Assembly: GCA_944324905.1 (NCBI GenBank)
Contig: CALUYB010000001.1
Location: forward strand, 211,485-275,484
Length of the DNA stretch: 64,000 nucleotides
Direction: 5' to 3'
Source of the DNA: Candidatus Gastranaerophilales bacterium
GTDB taxonomy: Bacteria > Cyanobacteriota > Vampirovibrionia > Gastranaerophilales > Gastranaerophilaceae
The notes beneath the pieces were generated by a model. It was given only the letters and a program-made list of their open reading frames with translations, had not been told where the DNA came from and made no database searches. Below are positions 7,211 through 16,701 of this stretch, piece by piece. Within the stretch, counting starts at the first letter, position 1. Every line of letters begins with the position of its first letter. A program made the position numbers and the translations under genes.

Positions 7211-8210
7211 GAAAATTTTTGTACTCTGTGAATATAAAAAAAATCAAAATGTTTTTCGTGATGTTTCTTTTGAGCTTTTAAGCGCGGCAAATTCCCTCTC
7301 AAAACAGGCGAAAGAGGAATTTAATCTTGATTATAAAGTTTATGCAATAGTCCTAGACAGAGGAATTGATGCGGATTTTTGCCAATTGTCAAAATACGGC
7401 GCGCAAGAAATTATTTATTTAAAAAATGAAAAATTTTCGCACTATGACTGCTCTTACTACGCAAGCGCGCTTGTTGAACTTTTTAGGGAGCAAAAACCTG
7501 ATATTGTGCTTTTTGGGGCTACAAATATCGGTCGAGAGCTTGCACCGCTTGTAACTTCTAAACTTCAAACAGGCTTGACCGCAGACTGCACAGCGCTTTC
7601 GCTTGTTGAGAATAAGGGTGAAATAAAACTCGCGGCTACTCGTCCGACTTTTGGCGGTGTGCTTATGGCAACAATTTTATGCAAAAATTCTCCTCAGTGC
7701 GCTACTGTTCGCGAGGGTGTGTTTAAAAAAGTTGAGTTTAACTATGACACAATAACAATCGAAGTTGTATTCAAGGAAGATATTTTTAAAACAAGCCCTT
7801 TGAAGCTTTTAGAGTTTATACCTTCTTATGCCCCTGCAGGTGATTTTGAAAACGCTAAAATTATTTTGTGTGGCGGAAAAGGTTTAAAATCAAGAGAAAA
7901 TTTTGAAAAACTTGAAAGGCTTGCAAAGCTTACAGGCTGCGCGGTTGCGGCTTCAAGAGGTGCAGTAGATAAAGGTTTTGCACCTCAAGAAATTCAAGTC
8001 GGACAAACAGGCAAAACAGTTGCGCCACAAGTTTATGTGGCATTTGGTGTTTCAGGCGCAATTCATCATATTTCAGGCATGAGTGCTTCAAACGTTGTTG
8101 TTGCGGTGAATAATGACCCTAATGCGCCGATTTTTGACAACTGTGATTATAAAATTGTGGCTGATGCAGTTGAATTGATTGATGAATTATTAAAGCAATT
8201 TGGCGCTTAG
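7200..8210 (+). CDS. etfA: Electron transfer flavoprotein alpha subunit
   Basis: About 336 aa from TTG at 7200, which gives the natural opening [12 protein letters not shown]; a GTG at 7188 adds four residues and cannot be excluded. The N-terminal domain holds [14 protein letters not shown]; the C-terminal FAD domain is clear from [39 protein letters not shown] and [11 protein letters not shown] (about 245-315). These are the standard FAD-binding elements of EtfA/FixB. It overlaps etfB by 11 bp and converges with dnaJ, the two stop regions overlapping by 4 bp. Both the FAD domain and dimer interface appear intact. Confidence 0.93.
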   Translation: MANKKIFVLCEYKKNQNVFRDVSFELLSAANSLSKQAKEEFNLDYKVYAIVLDRGIDADFCQLSKYGAQEIIYLKNEKFSHYDCSYYASALVELFREQKPDIVLFGATNIGRELAPLVTSKLQTGLTADCTALSLVENKGEIKLAATRPTFGGVLMATILCKNSPQCATVREGVFKKVEFNYDTITIEVVFKEDIFKTSPLKLLEFIPSYAPAGDFENAKIILCGGKGLKSRENFEKLERLAKLTGCAVAASRGAVDKGFAPQEIQVGQTGKTVAPQVYVAFGVSGAIHHISGMSASNVVVAVNNDPNAPIFDNCDYKIVADAVELIDELLKQFGA

Positions 8211-9280
8211 CTGCCTTGCTCTTGCAATTTTTCATACAATTCAATCATTTTCGGGCTTAATTCTTTTGGCAAGACAATTTTTACCCTAACGTTTAAGTTG
8301 CCCAAAGTACCGTCTTTTTTGGGTAGTCCAAGACCTTTAAGCCTTAAAACCTTGCCGCTGTCAGTGTTTTTTGGAATTGTAATATTAATTTTGCCATCAA
8401 TTGTAGTGATTTCTTTTTTTGTACCAAGTGCTGCTTGAGAGGGCAAAATTTCAATTTCTTTTTCTAAATCATCTCCAATTACTTTGTAATTAGGGTCTTT
8501 TATTCTGACAGTCAAATACAAGTCGCCCTTTTGCCCGTATTCATCAGCCTTTCCTTCGTTTTTAAGACGAATTTTTTGGCCTTCTTTTACGTATTTTGGA
8601 ATTTTAACCGATAAATTTTTTGTGATTTTTTCTATGCCAGTGCCTGAGCAATGGGAGCAAAATGCACCTTTTGAGCGACCATTGCAGTATCTACAGGGTT
8701 CATAATCAACAATTGTAACGGTTTTAGTGGGAGTTTTTATTAAATCGTTAACATTTAAAATAATATCTTTTGTAATGTCAAGATTTTTTGTACTTGCTTT
8801 GCTGCGAGTAGTATTTGCCCCTTGATTAGCACTGTAAAATTGCGAAAAATCACCGCCCATACCACTATTGCCGCCAAAGTTAAATTCTCTAAAGCCGCCA
8901 CGAGAGTTGCCCGTACTTGCGCCACCCATTAAGTCGCCGAAAATTGCGCTGAAAAAGTCTGAAAAGCCTCCGGCATTACCGCTAAAGTGTGCTCCGCCAC
9001 CTGAGAAATTTGAAAAATCAAAGCCTTCAAACCCCGGTGGTGGTGTAAAATCTGCACCTTGTTGCCAGCTTGAACCTAATTGGTCATACCTTGCACGTTT
9101 TTGCGGGTCGCCCAAAACTTCATAAGCTTCGTTGATATCTTTAAATTTTTCAGCCGCACCTTTTTCTTTGTTTACATCAGGGTGGTATTTGCGTGCAAGT
9201 TTCCTGTAGGCAGATTTTATATTTGCCTGCGTCTCATCACGTTTTACGCCTAAAATTTCATAATAATCTTTGTACTTCAT
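8207..9280 (-). CDS. dnaJ: DnaJ/CbpA-type Hsp40 co-chaperone with half of the usual zinc finger
   Basis: 357 aa. The J domain is complete ([23 protein letters not shown] with HPD at 33-35), followed by a long Gly/Phe/Ser-rich linker (about 75-165) and a C-terminal substrate-binding domain with the usual end ([11 protein letters not shown]). Canonical DnaJ has four CxxCxGxG motifs; here only [20 protein letters not shown] (about 196-215) is present, enough for one zinc site. It is therefore between type I DnaJ and zinc-free CbpA. J proteins stimulate DnaK; no dnaK or grpE is in the window. No Shine-Dalgarno site is seen before ATG; a TAATAT box lies six bases upstream. Confidence 0.9.
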   Translation of the reverse strand: MKYKDYYEILGVKRDETQANIKSAYRKLARKYHPDVNKEKGAAEKFKDINEAYEVLGDPQKRARYDQLGSSWQQGADFTPPPGFEGFDFSNFSGGGAHFSGNAGGFSDFFSAIFGDLMGGASTGNSRGGFREFNFGGNSGMGGDFSQFYSANQGANTTRSKASTKNLDITKDIILNVNDLIKTPTKTVTIVDYEPCRYCNGRSKGAFCSHCSGTGIEKITKNLSVKIPKYVKEGQKIRLKNEGKADEYGQKGDLYLTVRIKDPNYKVIGDDLEKEIEILPSQAALGTKKEITTIDGKINITIPKNTDSGKVLRLKGLGLPKKDGTLGNLNVRVKIVLPKELSPKMIELYEKLQEQGS

Positions 9281-9331
9281 ATTAATATATTAATATTCTT
9301 TTTTTAAAAACTTTTTAAAATTAATTTTAAT

Positions 9332-10165
9332 TTAATATTTTTTAATTCTTTTTCCATCCACCTCATGCACATTTTCTATGGCAATAAAAGCCTCAGGGTC
9401 AATAGAATTAACTATATCTTTTAATTTTGTGAGTTCAATTCTTGGTACAACGCAATATAGCATTTTCTTTTCTTGTTGTGAGTATCCGCCCTGTGCGTCA
9501 ATGTATGTAACACTTTTGTCGAGTTGCGAAATGATATTTGCGCCTATTTCAAGATTTTTATCACTAACTACAAAAATAGATTTTGCTTCATTTAAACCCT
9601 GTAGAACTACATCTATTGTTCTTGAGGCTGTAAAGTAAGTCAGCGCACTGTACATTGCCTTGTCCCAGCCGTAAATAAAGCCTGCGCAAGTGTATATGAA
9701 AATATTAACAAACATAATAATTTCGCCGACTGAAACAGGGAATTTTTTAGTCAGCGTAATTGCTAAAATTTCTGTACCGTCTAAAGAGCCGTTATTTCTA
9801 AGTACCAGCCCGACACCTGCACCAAGTATCATTCCGCCAAAAACCGCTACAAGTAACCCGTCATGTGTTACAATGCCTATTTTTCCGCCTACAAGTTCAA
9901 CAAATATTGAAAAGACTGTTACAGCGTAAAATGTTTGAAAAATAAACATTTTACCGTAAATTTTCAGTGCTAAAAGTATAAAAGGAACGTTTAAAACAAA
10001 AAGCAAAATACCAAGGTTTATTTTGGTTAGATAGCTTACCATCATTGAAATACCGACTATTCCGCCGTCAATCATCTGGTTTGGAATTAAAAAACCTTCA
10101 ATTGCAAATGCTGCAAGAAACGCCCCTAATGTTATAAATAACATTTTTAAAATAAACTTCTTCAT
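9332..10165 (-). CDS. YitT-family membrane protein (DUF161 + DUF2179)
   Basis: 277 aa from the ATG at 10165, reading KKFILKMLFITLGAFLAAFA; a TTG at 10180 would add five residues. There are about five or six membrane helices in the first 190 residues with the family elements GFLIPNQMIDGGIVGISM and LRNNGSLDGTEILA, followed by a C-terminal cytosolic DUF2179 domain (KMLYCVVPRIELTKLKDIV). YitT proteins are integral inner-membrane proteins without a firmly assigned role; transport has been suggested. The start is only 23 bp from the divergent gene at 10189, and the -10-like boxes of the two genes overlap. Confidence 0.85.
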   Translation of the reverse strand: MKKFILKMLFITLGAFLAAFAIEGFLIPNQMIDGGIVGISMMVSYLTKINLGILLFVLNVPFILLALKIYGKMFIFQTFYAVTVFSIFVELVGGKIGIVTHDGLLVAVFGGMILGAGVGLVLRNNGSLDGTEILAITLTKKFPVSVGEIIMFVNIFIYTCAGFIYGWDKAMYSALTYFTASRTIDVVLQGLNEAKSIFVVSDKNLEIGANIISQLDKSVTYIDAQGGYSQQEKKMLYCVVPRIELTKLKDIVNSIDPEAFIAIENVHEVDGKRIKKY

Positions 10166-10171
10166 AAAATT

Positions 10172-10181
10172 ATGATACAAT
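10172..10181. promoter_or_regulatory. Overlapping divergent -10 boxes between yitT-like and solute-binding genes
   Basis: On the plus strand TGATACAAT (10173-10181), an extended -10, ends seven bases before the ATG at 10189. On the minus strand TATCAT (10177-10172) ends six bases before the ATG at 10165. The hexamers share two bases, so one RNA polymerase would block the other, and both mRNAs would be leaderless. Confidence 0.4.
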
Positions 10182-10188
10182 ATTTACG

Positions 10189-10971
10189 ATGAAAAATCTA
10201 ATTTTAATTATTTTTTGCGCTGTTATTTCATTTTCTTTATTTTGCGCTTGTTCACTAAACCAAAAAAAAGAAAATTCGCTCTCTCATGCTATTTTAATGA
10301 ATAAATTTACCATAGGTGTAAAATGTGATTCAAAACCCTTTGGTTTTGTTGATAAGGATGGTAATATTCAGGGGTTTGATGTTGATGTTGCAAAAGGTAT
10401 TGCAAGGCAGATTTTAGGGGATGAAAATGCGCTGGAGCTTGTTTGCGTTACTCCTCAAAGCAGAATTACCGATTTGAATTCCAAAAAAGTTGACATGATA
10501 ATTGCTGCAATGAGTATAACTGACACCCGCGCAAGTGTTGTGAGATTTTCAAATCCATATTATGTTGCAGGGCAAGCAATAATGGTAAAAAATAATTCTA
10601 AAATTGCAGCACTTAATGATTTAAACGGTAAAAACGTAGGTTTTATTTTAGGAACAACAGGAGAAAAAACCATCAGAAACCTTGCTCCTGCTGCAAATTT
10701 AAGAGCCGCAAAAACTTACCCTGATATATACGAGCTTTTAAAAAAAGACGAAATAGACGCTATTTTAGCAGATGATAGTATGCTATATGGTATTTTAAGT
10801 GACAATAAAGGTTTAAAAATTCTTCAAAAAAGATACACAAGAGAATACTACGCAATTGCAATGAGGCAGTGGAGCGAGAGTGACGAGCTTTTTGAATCTG
10901 TAAATAATGCAATAAATATCATGCAGCAAAGGGGGGTTTTAAATAAAATAAAAGCAAAATGGATACCCTGA
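10189..10971 (+). CDS. Amino-acid-type ABC transporter substrate-binding lipoprotein (family 3)
   Basis: 260 aa with a lipoprotein signal: hydrophobic residues 4-18 and a Cys-containing lipobox-like end (SLFCACS). The mature part has the family 3 periplasmic binding signature: FTIGVKCDSKPFGFVD, IQGFDVDVAKGIAR, KVDMIIAAMSITDTRASVV, FSNPYYVAGQAIMV, and LNGKNVGFILGTTGEKT. The Arg in the TDTRASVV segment binds the ligand carboxylate in GlnH/HisJ-type proteins. No permease or ATPase gene is adjacent, so it works with a transporter encoded elsewhere or as a sensor. It starts 23 bp from a divergent membrane protein gene, with no Shine-Dalgarno site. Confidence 0.88.
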   Translation: MKNLILIIFCAVISFSLFCACSLNQKKENSLSHAILMNKFTIGVKCDSKPFGFVDKDGNIQGFDVDVAKGIARQILGDENALELVCVTPQSRITDLNSKKVDMIIAAMSITDTRASVVRFSNPYYVAGQAIMVKNNSKIAALNDLNGKNVGFILGTTGEKTIRNLAPAANLRAAKTYPDIYELLKKDEIDAILADDSMLYGILSDNKGLKILQKRYTREYYAIAMRQWSESDELFESVNNAINIMQQRGVLNKIKAKWIP

Positions 10972-11000
10972 TTTACATTATTTGGGTAAAATGTTATAAT
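10972..11000 (+). promoter_or_regulatory. Consensus-like sigma-70 promoter for the membrane pyrophosphatase
   Basis: TTTACA (10972-10977), 17-bp spacer, TATAAT (10995-11000). It begins directly after the stop of the solute-binding gene and leaves a leader of about 33 nt with an AGGAAG site before ATG at 11040. Confidence 0.65.
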
Positions 11001-11039
11001 TGCGCTGTTCGGGTAGAAAAATGGATAGGAAGAATTAAA

Positions 11040-13157
11040 ATGACTAAAACTGCTCTAAAGAGTTGTGTCTGGAAAACTCTTTTTTGGATTATTTTTGCAG
11101 TAGCAATTTACTTTTGCTTTGCAATCTTATTTCCTTTGGAATTAAAAACCGGAGCAATGCTCTGGATTGGTGTTATTGCCGGAACATTATCTCTATTTTT
11201 TGCAACTTTAAAAATTTATACAATTTCTGTTGAAAGCTCTGGCGATGACAATATGAGAAGGATTGCAGGGCATATTTTTAAAGGCGCTATGGCCTTTTTA
11301 AAAAGGGAATATAAAATTTTATTTTGGTTTGTGCTTTTAGTTTTTGCACTTTTATATCATTATATAGATTTGCAAACAGCAATTTGTTTTGTATGTGGCG
11401 CATTCTGTTCCGCAACAGCAGGCTTTGTTGGGATGTATGTTTCGACAAAATCTAATTCTAGAACAACCGAGGCGGCTAAAAAATCGTTGAATAAAGCTTT
11501 TAAAATTGCTTTTTCAGGCGGCGCAGTTATGGGTCTAACCGTTGTGGGGCTTGGTCTTTTAGGTTTAAGTGTTCTGTATATAATTTTTAGAGATCCTGAA
11601 ATAATTAATGGTTTTGGTCTTGGAGCAAGCTCAATTGCTCTTTTTGCTCGTGTTGGCGGCGGTATTTATACAAAAGCGGCTGACGTTGGTGCAGACCTTG
11701 TAGGTAAAGTTGAGGCTGGAATTCCTGAAGATGATTATAGGAATCCTGCAGTTATTGCTGATAATGTAGGTGATAACGTAGGGGACGTAGCAGGCATGGG
11801 AGCGGATTTATTTGAATCTTATGTTGGTTCAATAATTGCTGCAATTACTCTTGGTGCAATATGTTTAAATCTTCAAGGTGCTTTTTTACCTGTACTTGTT
11901 GCTGCAGCAGGTATTTTTGCTTCAATTTTTGCAATTAACTTTGTAAGGACAGGCGAAAATTCTGATCCTATGGCAGCATTACAAAGAGGAACAGTTGTTG
12001 CTATGGCAATTTTAATTGCAGCATCTTACTTTATGATTAAATTTTTCCTCCCCGACTTTATGGGAATTTTCTGGTCTATTTTAACAGGTATAATAACAGG
12101 CTCTCTAATCGGCTTTTTAACCGAATATTATACTTCTTATGACTATAACCCGACAAAATCAATAGCCAATGCTACAAAAACAGGCCCTGCAACAACAATA
12201 ATTGCAGGTTTGGGCGTCGGTATGGTCTCAACATTTTTGCCTCTTATATTAATTTGTGCGGCAATTATAATTTCTTTTATTCTTGCAGGCGGTTTAAATG
12301 CTTATACATTGGGCATTTACGGTGTTTCAATGGCGGCAGTGGGTATGCTCTCTGTTGTCGGCATGATTGTTGCAGTTGATGCTTACGGCCCAATTTCAGA
12401 CAATGCAGGCGGAATTGCGCAAATGGCAAATTTAGAAGGTGAAGTTCGTGAAAGAACAGACAAGCTTGATTCTGTAGGCAACACAACAGCGGCAATAGGC
12501 AAAGGTTTTGCAATAGGCTCTGCAGCACTTACTGCTATTGCTCTTTTAAGTGCGTTTGCAACGGTTGTTGAGCTTGATAAGGTCGATATTTTAAATCCTT
12601 TTGTAAATTCAGGTCTGCTCTTTGGCGCTGTCTTACCGTTTTTATTCTGTGCACTTACAATGGGTGCGGTTGGTCGTGCTGCTCAAAAAATGGTTGATGA
12701 AGTCAGACGTCAATTCAGAGAGCTTAAGGGTATTATGGAAGGTAAATGTGAGCCACAATACGCTAAATGCGTCGATATTTCAGCACGCAGCGCAATTTAT
12801 GAAATGTTTTTACCCGGTTTAATTGCAATTGCTGCTCCGCTTGTTGTAGGCTTAGGAGTTGCCGCATTTACCGATAAAGCAACAGGTGCGCAAGCATTAG
12901 CAGGCATGCTTATGGGCGCTACAGCTTCAGGTGTATGTCTTGCAATTATGATGGCAAACTCAGGCGGTGCTTGGGATAACGCTAAAAAATATATTGAAAG
13001 CGGTTATTTGGGCGGAAAAGGCACAAAAGAACATGCCGCAGCGGTTGTTGGCGACACTGTAGGCGATCCTTTCAAGGATACTTCAGGGCCTTCGCTTAAT
13101 ATTTTAATTAAACTAATGTCTATAGTTGCCTTAGTCTGTGCGACATTGTTTATTTAA
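11040..13157 (+). CDS. hppA: Membrane-bound ion-translocating pyrophosphatase
   Basis: 705 aa from ATG at 11040 (AGGAAG upstream); a longer frame from 10959 would run through the promoter and is rejected. It has about 16 membrane helices. The active-site loops are present: [18 protein letters not shown], the acidic [20 protein letters not shown], and the C-terminal [17 protein letters not shown]. The enzyme hydrolyses PPi and pumps H+ or Na+ outward across the membrane. In the [10 protein letters not shown] segment the residue after GNTTA is Ala; in this family Ala here goes with K+-dependent enzymes, whereas Lys marks K+-independent ones. Whether H+ or Na+ is pumped was not resolved. Confidence 0.95.
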   Translation: MTKTALKSCVWKTLFWIIFAVAIYFCFAILFPLELKTGAMLWIGVIAGTLSLFFATLKIYTISVESSGDDNMRRIAGHIFKGAMAFLKREYKILFWFVLLVFALLYHYIDLQTAICFVCGAFCSATAGFVGMYVSTKSNSRTTEAAKKSLNKAFKIAFSGGAVMGLTVVGLGLLGLSVLYIIFRDPEIINGFGLGASSIALFARVGGGIYTKAADVGADLVGKVEAGIPEDDYRNPAVIADNVGDNVGDVAGMGADLFESYVGSIIAAITLGAICLNLQGAFLPVLVAAAGIFASIFAINFVRTGENSDPMAALQRGTVVAMAILIAASYFMIKFFLPDFMGIFWSILTGIITGSLIGFLTEYYTSYDYNPTKSIANATKTGPATTIIAGLGVGMVSTFLPLILICAAIIISFILAGGLNAYTLGIYGVSMAAVGMLSVVGMIVAVDAYGPISDNAGGIAQMANLEGEVRERTDKLDSVGNTTAAIGKGFAIGSAALTAIALLSAFATVVELDKVDILNPFVNSGLLFGAVLPFLFCALTMGAVGRAAQKMVDEVRRQFRELKGIMEGKCEPQYAKCVDISARSAIYEMFLPGLIAIAAPLVVGLGVAAFTDKATGAQALAGMLMGATASGVCLAIMMANSGGAWDNAKKYIESGYLGGKGTKEHAAAVVGDTVGDPFKDTSGPSLNILIKLMSIVALVCATLFI

Positions 13158-13174
13158 AAAAATAACGCTATAAT
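13146..13174 (+). promoter_or_regulatory. Sigma-70-like promoter for yjbQ
   Basis: TTGTTT (13146-13151) inside the end of hppA, 17-bp spacer, TATAAT (13169-13174). The predicted start near 13181 places the inverted repeat 13187-13215 at the very 5' end of the mRNA. Confidence 0.5.
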
Positions 13175-13186
13175 GGTTAAAACTTC

Positions 13187-13215
13187 AAACACGCTTCAGG
13201 CTTTGGGGCGTGTTT
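13187..13215 (+). promoter_or_regulatory. Hairpin in the 5' leader of yjbQ
   Basis: Perfect 8-bp inverted repeat AAACACGC (13187-13194) / GCGTGTTT (13208-13215) with a G-rich loop, between the promoter and the AAGGAG site. No T run follows, so it is not an ordinary terminator. It may stabilise the mRNA or be a regulator site. Confidence 0.4.
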
Positions 13216-13234
13216 GATATTAAAAGGAGAAATT

Positions 13235-13651
13235 ATGCCTGTTAGAAATGAAAAATTTTTACTTTCAACAAAAGGTTTTAATGACATTATCGATATAACT
13301 TCAAAAGTTGCAGATTTTGTGCGTCTTGGAGGCGAAAAAAACGCAATTGTGCATATATATACCCCTGGTTCTACTGTTTCAATTACAACTCTTGAATATG
13401 AACCGGGGCTTGTAAAGGATTTACCTGAGGCATTAGAAAAAATTGCTCCTATAAATAAAACCTATGAACATGATAAACAGTGGCATGACGGCAACGGACA
13501 TGCGCATATTAGGGCTTCGATGATTGGAAACTCTGTAACTGTACCTTTGGCTGCAGGTCAGTTGGAGCTTGGCAGCTGGCAACAAATAGTTTTGATTGAT
13601 TTTGATAATAAACCACGCACAAGAAGTGTAATTGTGCAGATTTTATCATAA
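13235..13651 (+). CDS. YjbQ/UPF0047 family protein
   Basis: 138 aa from the ATG at 13235, chosen because AAGGAG lies just upstream. The family pattern is complete: GFNDIIDITSKVADFV, IYTPGSTVSITTLEYEPG, the His/Asp-rich HDKQWHDGNGHAHIRASMIG (about 85-104), VPLAAGQLELGSWQQIVLID, and RSVIVQI. YjbQ proteins are small trimeric proteins; some show weak thiamine-phosphate synthase activity when overproduced, but the physiological role is not settled. It lies 13 bp before the M24 peptidase gene and is probably co-transcribed with it. Confidence 0.9.
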   Translation: MPVRNEKFLLSTKGFNDIIDITSKVADFVRLGGEKNAIVHIYTPGSTVSITTLEYEPGLVKDLPEALEKIAPINKTYEHDKQWHDGNGHAHIRASMIGNSVTVPLAAGQLELGSWQQIVLIDFDNKPRTRSVIVQILS

Positions 13652-13664
13652 TAAGGGGTTTAAA

Positions 13665-15278
13665 ATGAAAGAAGTGAGAGGATTTTACAGAGAAATACTT
13701 AAAAATTCAAAAGACGGTTTTGTGCTTTTAAAAAGTTCGGATGAGTATTTTAACTGCCATTATAAAGGGTCTGCGCTAAACGTTTTGACCGGTTTTTCAG
13801 GTACTGCAGGAGAGGCTTTAATTGATTATGAGGGGAATATTACTCTTTTTGTTGACCCAAGATACCACGAACAGGCTGATTTTGAAACAAAAGGCAAAAA
13901 TGTTGAAGTCGTAAAACTTAAGCAGGGAGAGGGTTTTGTAAAATCAATTGCAAAAAAAGTTAATAAGAACGAGCTTTTTGTTAGTAATTCCATTTCGCTT
14001 TTATTTTATAAAAAATTGCAGCAAGAAGGTCTGAAACTCTCTGTATATGATGATTTTAAGGGAGTTTTCGAGAATAAAAATGTAAATTTAAAAAAAGAGA
14101 TTTTCAGCGTTCAAGGCAAAAATAATAAATCTGAATTAATTAAAAAGCACGTAAATACTCGCTATTATCTTGTAAATTCGCTTGAGCAAATTGCTTGGCT
14201 TTGCAATTTGAGGAGTTTTCAAATGGTTGAAAATTCAACTTTTAAGGCAAAATTACTGCTTGATTTTAAGGGGAAAAATATTCTTTTTTGTGATGAAGAA
14301 ATTAAAAATATTCCTGATGGGTATAAAGTCTTACCGTTGGCGGATTTTGAGAAAAAAATTCGCTCAATAAAAGATGAAATTGCGCTTTTAGAAAATTCTA
14401 TCACCTATGGCGATTTTAATTTGATTAAAAAACCTGTGGTGCTAAAAAAGGATTATGTGGCAAAATACGCATCAATAAAGGAAAAGCTCGAGCTTGAACA
14501 TTATAAAAGTGCATTTTTTAGGCTTGATTGCGCTTTGAAATCTTTTAAAAGCAAGATTAAAGCGGGTTTGAGCGAGTACGAGTTGAAAGAAATTTTTGAA
14601 AAAGAACTTTTAAAATTCGGCGCAAAAACTACAAGTTTTAAGACTATACTTGCAATTGCAGATAATTCATCTTCAATTCACTATTCAAACTATGATAAAA
14701 ATAAAATTTTAAAAGAGGGTGATTTGATTTTGTTGGATTGCGGCGGATATTATGAAATGGGGCTTGCAACAGATATTACAAGGGTGTTTTTGTGCGGCAA
14801 TAAGGCAACAAAAAAACAAAAAGAAATTTATACTGCAGTTTTAAAGGCATTTTTGCGCTCTTACCATAGCGAGGCAAAAGACGGCTCTGAGCTTGATAAA
14901 ATCGCAAGAAAAGCATTAAAACCTTATGAAAAAGAGGGTTTTTATTTCCCCCATGCGTTGGGCCATGGCATAGGTGTGCCTGTACATCAAGCTCCGCCTG
15001 TTATTTCGAGCTTTGGAGATGAAAAATTTCCGCTTTATAAAAATATGACACACACAATTGAGCCTGGGTTATACTGTTCAAAAAAACCTTATAAATTTGG
15101 CGTAAGGCTTGAAAACAGTGTTTATGCAACAGGCAGAGGCAAAAGAAAAAGTTTCTCGCATTTTGAATTTGAGGAAAAATTAATTGAGCGTGATTTGCTT
15201 ACAAAAAAAGAGCAAAAGTGGCTTGATGACTGGAATAGAGCGTGGATGGTATTAAGTGAAAAATGTATTGAAAAATAA
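13665..15278 (+). CDS. M24 Xaa-Pro aminopeptidase
   Basis: 537 aa from ATG at 13665 with AAGGGG upstream. Two creatinase-like N-terminal domains (the first holding VLTGFSGTAGEALI and LFVDPRYHEQA) precede a pita-bread metallopeptidase domain. The dinuclear metal ligands are present: Asp in LLDCGGYY, Asp in ATDITRVF, His in HALGHGIGVPVHQ, Glu in HTIEPGLY, and Glu in GVRLENSVY. It removes N-terminal residues preceding proline and acts in the cytosol (no signal peptide). The length matches the three-domain XPNPEP1-like form. It overlaps the next gene by 23 bp. Confidence 0.93.
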   Translation: MKEVRGFYREILKNSKDGFVLLKSSDEYFNCHYKGSALNVLTGFSGTAGEALIDYEGNITLFVDPRYHEQADFETKGKNVEVVKLKQGEGFVKSIAKKVNKNELFVSNSISLLFYKKLQQEGLKLSVYDDFKGVFENKNVNLKKEIFSVQGKNNKSELIKKHVNTRYYLVNSLEQIAWLCNLRSFQMVENSTFKAKLLLDFKGKNILFCDEEIKNIPDGYKVLPLADFEKKIRSIKDEIALLENSITYGDFNLIKKPVVLKKDYVAKYASIKEKLELEHYKSAFFRLDCALKSFKSKIKAGLSEYELKEIFEKELLKFGAKTTSFKTILAIADNSSSIHYSNYDKNKILKEGDLILLDCGGYYEMGLATDITRVFLCGNKATKKQKEIYTAVLKAFLRSYHSEAKDGSELDKIARKALKPYEKEGFYFPHALGHGIGVPVHQAPPVISSFGDEKFPLYKNMTHTIEPGLYCSKKPYKFGVRLENSVYATGRGKRKSFSHFEFEEKLIERDLLTKKEQKWLDDWNRAWMVLSEKCIEK

Positions 15279-16701
15279 TAAAATTTATTTTTGGGCTTTA
15301 GGGTTAATTTTTATGCTTGCAATACTTTTGCGGCTGGATTTGTATATTTTCAATCGTTCTTTTTGGTTTGACGAGGCTGCCCTTGCAATTAACGTGCTTG
15401 ATAAAGGCTTTTTTGATTTATTTAAAGAGCTTTCTTACTACCAGAGTGCGCCGCCAATGTTTTTGTTTGAAACAAAAATGCTTGTCGAGATTTTTCCTCT
15501 CAGCGAGTTTACTTTTCGCGCAATTCCTTTTTTAGTGTCTATTTTAACCTTGCCTATATTTTATATTTTTTCAAAATATTTTCTTTATTCCCGTCCTGCA
15601 AGGCTTTTGGCTGCATTTTTGTTTGCAATAAATACAAATTTAATTTTTTATTCAACAGAATTTAAGCCTTATGCACTTGATGTTTTTGCTGCAATTGCTT
15701 TGCCCCTTTTGATTTTGAGATTTAAATTGAAATCCCCTGTTTTTCTCGGGTTTATTTTTGCGCTTTTTACTTGGTATTCTTATGCCTCGGGAATTATGGC
15801 TTTTGCCTACAGCATCTTGCTTTTGGCGTTTGTTTTAAAAAATAAAAAAGAGTTAAAAAACTTTTTGCTTTTTATTTTGCCGCAGTTTATAAATGTTTTT
15901 TTATTTGCGCTGCACTTGGGCGCAATTGAAAATACGCGCTTTTTTATGACAAAAATCTGGGCGCATGGTTATATTTTAAAGGATTTTTCAAACTTTTTAG
16001 ATTTATTTTTTGAAAATATTTATTATATTTTTCAACCTTTTAAAATGCCCTTTGGTGCGCAAGTGTTTATTTTCGGGTTAATTTGCCTATTTGGTGCAAT
16101 TTTTATTTTCAAGGCAAACAAAATTAAATTCTGGCTGCTTAGTATGCCTTATTTTATCTTGCTTTTACTTGCCTACATTGGCTCTTATCCTTATCAGGAC
16201 AGGCTTGCACTCTTTTTAACACCAATGTTTTTAATATTTTTCTCTAAATTTTTTGAATATTTTTCAAAAAAATCAATTTCACTTGTCGTGCTTGGTTTGA
16301 TTTTTATTTTTTCACTTTATCCTGTTTTTAGTTCGCAAAAAGTAATGAAAAATCTGCCATCTCAAGACAGGGCAATGTTTTTAGAGCTAAAAGAAAATTA
16401 TAAAAAGGGTGATGTGATTATTTTAAATGAAACATCATTGCCCCAATACCTTTACTATTCAAGGGTTTATGGCTTTTTAGCACAGGATGTAAAGGTTGAG
16501 AAAATGTATAAAAATTCTTATGATTATTTAATTTTCTTGAATTCTTTGGATAAAAATAAAAATTATTGGTTTGTGCAAAGTTCGGTAAAATTCCCAAATA
16601 CTGAGGATGTGCGCCCTGTGATTGAATTTTTTGGGCAAGACAAGGAAAAATTTATTCGCTATAATAAAGGAAAAACGGATTTATTTTATGTCGGAAAATA
16701 A
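15256..16701 (+). CDS. GT-C type membrane glycosyltransferase (GT39/ArnT-like)
   Basis: 481 aa starting with GTG at 15256 inside the end of the peptidase gene. It has about ten to twelve hydrophobic helices. The first external loop carries RSFWFDEAALAINV (about 34-47), with the Asp-Glu pair used by GT39-like polyprenyl-phosphate-sugar transferases; LLRLDLYIF and a C-terminal soluble part fit the same fold. Such enzymes move a sugar from a polyprenyl-phosphate donor to lipid A, protein or glycan on the outer face of the inner membrane. The acceptor cannot be told here. Its last 14 bp overlap the next gene. Confidence 0.8.
   Translation: MKNVLKNNKIYFWALGLIFMLAILLRLDLYIFNRSFWFDEAALAINVLDKGFFDLFKELSYYQSAPPMFLFETKMLVEIFPLSEFTFRAIPFLVSILTLPIFYIFSKYFLYSRPARLLAAFLFAINTNLIFYSTEFKPYALDVFAAIALPLLILRFKLKSPVFLGFIFALFTWYSYASGIMAFAYSILLLAFVLKNKKELKNFLLFILPQFINVFLFALHLGAIENTRFFMTKIWAHGYILKDFSNFLDLFFENIYYIFQPFKMPFGAQVFIFGLICLFGAIFIFKANKIKFWLLSMPYFILLLLAYIGSYPYQDRLALFLTPMFLIFFSKFFEYFSKKSISLVVLGLIFIFSLYPVFSSQKVMKNLPSQDRAMFLELKENYKKGDVIILNETSLPQYLYYSRVYGFLAQDVKVEKMYKNSYDYLIFLNSLDKNKNYWFVQSSVKFPNTEDVRPVIEFFGQDKEKFIRYNKGKTDLFYVGK

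Noticed and set aside
10959..11039. Longer N-terminus for the pyrophosphatase
   Set aside because: The extra codons cover the TTTACA-N17-TATAAT promoter, and an AGGAAG site fits the ATG at 11040.
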